A stretch of DNA of 9,447 bases from Endozoicomonadaceae bacterium (GTDB lineage Bacteria; Pseudomonadota; Gammaproteobacteria; Pseudomonadales; Endozoicomonadaceae), in assembly GCA_023146365.1 (NCBI GenBank), contig JAGLCE010000117.1, positions 1 through 9,447 of the forward strand. The letters run 5' to 3'. The position numbers and the translations under genes are program-made. This document shows, piece after piece, positions 7,159 through 9,447 of the stretch (positions are counted from its first letter, which is position 1; the number at the start of each line of letters is the position of its first letter). Under the pieces are notes generated by a model. The model worked only from the letters and a program-made list of their open reading frames with translations, searched no databases and had not been told where the DNA came from.

Positions 7159-7336
7159 TTGACAGCTACTATCGTTAATTCTCCTTCGTAAAACGGATAA
7201 AGTTCGTAACGCGTCGTGCCATTAGCTTGCCTCACAGTGCCGTTCCATTTAGGTTGATATTACTTCGTTTGGTTATTTTATTAACCCGCGGATTTCATTT
7301 ACTAGTGCGACACATTGAAAATTGAAGGCCAGTGGG

Positions 7337-7346
7337 CGAAACTCAC
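7337..7346 (+). repeat. 10-bp inverted repeat, left arm
   Basis: CGAAACTCAC here is the exact reverse complement of GTGAGTTTCG at 8196-8205. The two arms enclose the whole transposase-fragment block. They could be remnants of IS termini, but the flanks beyond the 10 bp do not match, and target-site duplications are not evident. Confidence 0.45.
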
Positions 7347-7364
7347 GGTCGACTAAAACCCAGT

Positions 7365-7374
7365 GTGAGCTCAC
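7365..7374 (+). repeat. 10-bp palindrome immediately before the IS30-type start codon
   Basis: GTGAGCTCAC is a perfect palindrome ending one base before the ATG at 7376. It shares the GTGAG/CTCAC core with the 10-bp inverted repeat arms at 7337 and 8196. The position would suit an operator or transposase-binding site; it also replaces any Shine-Dalgarno sequence. Confidence 0.4.
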
Positions 7375-7375
7375 T

Positions 7376-7684
7376 ATGTCAAAAACATATACCCGACTGA
7401 CCGAAGATGAACGATACCAGATTTATGAAGGCGTGACAGAAAAACTATCGCACCGTGAAATAGCTAGGTTAATCAACAAGCATCACAGCACAGTGCCGAA
7501 GGAAGTAAAACGTAATATTGGGTTACGAGGTTATCGACCTAAGCAGGCGCAAGAAAAGTCCCAGCAACGGCTGCTGACTTTGTTTCGGGCCTTATTGCTT
7601 GGGACATGGTATCGCTTGTTCGATGTGCAGTTGGCTCAGCGCTTATATAGAGACCTACTGTATTCGCAAGTTTTGTCACCTTGA
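7376..7684 (+). pseudogene. IS30-type transposase N-terminus fused in frame to an IS5-type fragment
   Basis: Residues 1-65 (MSKTYTRLTEDERYQIYEGV..., then SHREIARLINKHHSTV, KEVKRN, GLRGYRPKQAQEKSQQR) are the N-terminal helix-turn-helix region of an IS30-family transposase. The catalytic DDE part (normally another 250 or so residues) is missing. From about 7571 the frame continues as LTLFRALLLGTWYRLFDVQLAQRLYRDLL, which is the N-terminal region of an IS5-family transposase (compare 'Q-W-Y-x-L-S-D' in that family), before ending at 7682-7684 after a frameshift. The result is a 102-residue chimera. It cannot transpose anything by itself, but an intact IS30 DNA-binding head could in principle still bind IS30 ends. 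The start at 7376 is chosen over an upstream in-frame codon at 7322 because IS30 similarity begins there. The true left end of the IS30 copy is not resolved. Confidence 0.75.
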
Positions 7685-8126
7685 ACTGGGTGGAGACGTT
7701 CCCGAAGCCTCCAGTTTGGGGCGGTTTCGAACACGACTGGTCGAACACCATCTGTGGGATAAATGGTTGGCGGAGATTAATCGTCAGCTTGAAGCCAAAA
7801 ACATCATCATGAGCGAAGATCACATTAATATCATTGATGCCACACCGATAGAGGCGGCACAATCGGGTTCGGGCAATAACAAAGGCGGAAAACCAACAAA
7901 AGATTCTGAAGAACGAACTCGTAACAATGAAATAGCGGTAACACGGGCGGGCGGTGAGCGTCCTTTTGCCACCTATAAAAGACATTACGGGCTTGCCAGA
8001 ACTCGGTTCATGGATCTTGCCAAAAATACGACGATTTATGAACTGGCCGCTATGGCAGCGAACCTTTGCAAAGGCGCTCAGTTTTTGGTGCTCTATGGTG
8101 TGCCAAAAATATGTTCTACGGGATAG
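7571..8126 (+). pseudogene. IS5-family transposase remnant, frameshifted and internally deleted
   Basis: Similarity starts in the frame of the preceding entry (to about 7660) and shifts to the frame ending at 8126 near GACCTACTGTATTCGC. It then reads IRKFCHLELGGDVPEASSLG, RFRTRLVEHHLWDKWLAEIN, MSEDHINIIDATPIEAA (first catalytic Asp in IIDATPI) and KGGKPTKD. At that point it jumps directly to the C-terminal part NNEIAVTRAGGERPFATYKR-HYGLARTRFMDL (the DDE Glu is in GGERPF) and ends NLCKGAQFLVLYGVP. Roughly the central 120-170 residues of a normal IS5-type transposase (about 320 residues) are gone, including the second catalytic Asp, so the copy is inactive. The deletion is in frame. Inactivity does not exclude mobilisation in trans if the ends survive, but the left end seems replaced by IS30 DNA. 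Confidence 0.8.
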
Positions 8127-8195
8127 GTACGTCGAAAACTGGTGCAAAGCACTAGAAACAGACATAAAACCGATTATTTGGCGTTAAATGCCCCA

Positions 8196-8205
8196 GTGAG
8201 TTTCG
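8196..8205 (-). repeat. 10-bp inverted repeat, right arm
   Basis: GTGAGTTTCG, reverse complement of the arm at 7337-7346, lies about 70 bp after the last IS5-type codon. That is a plausible distance for an IS right end. The 276 bp from here to the next gene contain no other gene; a lone TATAAT (8385-8390) is the only promoter-like hexamer I noticed there and it lacks a good -35. Confidence 0.45.
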
Positions 8206-8481
8206 TAATGGATGACACAATGAGGAAAGTTTAATGAGGGCGGCTAAAGTCGCGGGTTATGCTGAGGTCTCATGCCAAGAAAGGTTTTAGGAGCGAACAC
8301 CGCTCGAAGTTTATACTGGAAAGTCGATTGCACTTATTGCTTGAATTCAGAAATATCTAATGGCACACTGTGAATGTATAGAAATATAATGGCATAAATC
8401 TGGAAAAATAGAAGAGTATGCATCTCAAGAAGAAGACATTGTAACTTACAAGCTTTCCATAAACATAACGAGGCACAGACA

Positions 8482-9432
8482 ATGAGTCCAGTAGGCTCGC
8501 GACCAGCGACAGGTTCACAGAACACCAATTATGAGGTTAAAGATCTGCTTAACGAGAAAGAAGAAAAATCGCTGGATAAAGTAGGCACTTCCAGCGGCAA
8601 GAGAGTATCGGGAATGAGCGATACAGAGGCAACACAGACTACAGGCGAGACTAACAAGGCCCCTGATAGCGACATTGCCAACAGGAATGCTGACTCCGTC
8701 GATGAAAGTGAATCGTTCCTCAGTATAAAGACTGTCAACTTAGATGATGCTATAAAGCCCACGAAAGTAAGCGCATCCAAAAAAAAACAAATAGAAAAAC
8801 ATTGTTTTATCTGGGTAGCCTTTCAAAAGATAAAACGTTACTTTCACACACTGACTCTAAACAATGATCCGTCCAAGCTTACTTCAAAAGACTTCAAGAA
8901 AATACCAGACAATCTAGCAACAGACCTCTCTTTTAATGAACCTTTCAAGAGAACGGTTACTAGCTACAATGACTTGTGCGATCAGTTGGAAGCTTTAGAA
9001 AAGAAGGAAGCGCTGTCTGTATCAAACGCAAATACAACACTCTATACGATTACTGATGAGAGTGGGAAGGACAAGGATTCAAGCATCAATGAATCGAAGG
9101 GCGAGACCACGAATTCAGAGATTCCTGTAGAGAATGAATCGAAGGAAGAGGTCAATATTCTGGTGGTTAAGAAAAAGCTATCTGAAATCAGCTCAAAGAT
9201 TTTCACCTACTTCGATGTAGAAAAAAAAGACTTATCCGCAGAACTGAAAGACCTCTTTGTTAATGAGAATGAGAGTGATCATGGATTAACTGACCAAGAG
9301 TGTGTAGACATCGCCAATCTAGTGAAAAGCAAATTCGGATTCAATCCAAAAAAGATGGCGCCAGACGAAGACGATCCAGTACAGCAAGTACAGCTACTTT
9401 CTCATAGAAAGAACACAGAGTCGAATTCGTGA
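8482..9432 (+). CDS. Hydrophilic 316-residue protein of unknown function
   Basis: The ATG at 8482 has ACGAGG 8 nt upstream and the frame ends with TGA at 9430-9432. I recognise no family. Residues 1-100 are Ser/Thr/Asp/Glu/Asn-rich and look disordered. Residues about 101-180 look folded, mostly helical, with a basic-aromatic start (KKKQIEKHCFIWVAFQKIKRYFHTL) and a helix LCDQLEALEKKEALS. A second low-complexity linker (190-225) contains two NESK motifs encoded by a 13-bp direct repeat (AATGAATCGAAGG). Residues 226-290 look helical again, with LSAELKDLF and LTDQECVDIANLVKSKFGF. There is no signal peptide or membrane span. A disordered Ser/Thr-rich N-terminus before small helical domains is common in type III effectors, but it is also common in many orphan proteins, so that role is speculative. 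The gene stands alone after the IS debris; its terminator is outside the window. Confidence 0.75.
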   Translation: MSPVGSRPATGSQNTNYEVKDLLNEKEEKSLDKVGTSSGKRVSGMSDTEATQTTGETNKAPDSDIANRNADSVDESESFLSIKTVNLDDAIKPTKVSASKKKQIEKHCFIWVAFQKIKRYFHTLTLNNDPSKLTSKDFKKIPDNLATDLSFNEPFKRTVTSYNDLCDQLEALEKKEALSVSNANTTLYTITDESGKDKDSSINESKGETTNSEIPVENESKEEVNILVVKKKLSEISSKIFTYFDVEKKDLSAELKDLFVNENESDHGLTDQECVDIANLVKSKFGFNPKKMAPDEDDPVQQVQLLSHRKNTESNS

Positions 9433-9447
9433 CTTATTGATTGCTTG

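Larger units (their letters stand above)
7337..8205 (+). mobile_element. Composite remnant of IS30- and IS5-family elements
   Basis: This block groups the two transposase fragments and is drawn between the 10-bp inverted repeat arms, because no better boundary can be seen. It sits between a truncated yceI-like gene and an orphan gene and marks an old rearrangement point. Element ends, target duplications and orientation of insertion cannot be settled from one copy. The 216 bp to the left (7159-7375) hold no recognisable gene except a short minus-strand frame (VRQANGTTRYELYPFYEGEL...) that ends exactly on the TTG of the YceI remnant. Confidence 0.5.

Noticed and set aside
7539..8165. 208-codon minus-strand frame opposite the transposase remnants
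   Set aside because: It is antisense to recognisable IS5-type coding sequence and shows no domain of its own.
8385..8390. TATAAT as -10 box of the last gene
   Set aside because: A perfect hexamer but without a -35 at 16-18 nt or an extended -10, in AT-rich DNA where such hexamers are frequent.

Overview
The window looks like an accessory-rich stretch of a gammaproteobacterial chromosome. The aconitase B is a close match to the enterobacterial/marine gammaproteobacterial type. The mix of a WD40 beta-propeller protein, an orphan lysine/glutamate-rich protein and decayed insertion sequences recalls Endozoicomonas-like marine symbionts. The genus is an inference from gene content, not something the sequence proves.

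Left part (1-3600), core metabolism on the minus strand. acnB (aconitate hydratase B) has a good sigma70-type promoter (3570-3598), an inverted repeat in its 5' leader, a GTG start best placed at 3393, and a hairpin-plus-U-tract terminator (755-785). Just beyond that terminator on the same strand is a small DUF4442-type hotdog-fold gene (237-725). A C-terminal scrap of an unidentified plus-strand reading frame touches the left edge (3-161).

Middle part (3600-6830). About 900 bp of low-coding DNA (3600-4515) carries short repeats and palindromes, including a 17-bp sequence that also occurs at 135-151. It leads into a 713-residue plus-strand protein (4516-6657). That protein has an unrecognised N-terminal region, possibly a very degenerate macro-like alpha/beta domain, then a duplicated 40-residue module, then eight 43-residue WD40 repeats predicted to close into one eight-bladed propeller. 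Three of the eight repeats carry Cys where the WD Trp should be.

Right part (6830-9447), a decayed mobile zone followed by an orphan gene. A 5'-truncated YceI-family gene lies on the minus strand (6829-7158). It is followed by a transposase graveyard: the N-terminal helix-turn-helix part of an IS30-type transposase is joined in frame to an IS5-type transposase fragment, which is frameshifted and lacks its central catalytic part. A 10-bp inverted repeat flanks this block (7337-7346 / 8196-8205). The last gene (8482-9432) encodes a 316-residue, very hydrophilic protein of unknown function. Its leader shares a 14-bp sequence with the DNA just downstream of the WD40 gene.

The acnB part is ordinary housekeeping DNA. 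The WD40 gene and the orphan gene look like lineage-specific, possibly host-interaction proteins set among IS debris. No secretion system, toxin-antitoxin pair, phage-defence operon, CRISPR array, tRNA or rRNA is visible.
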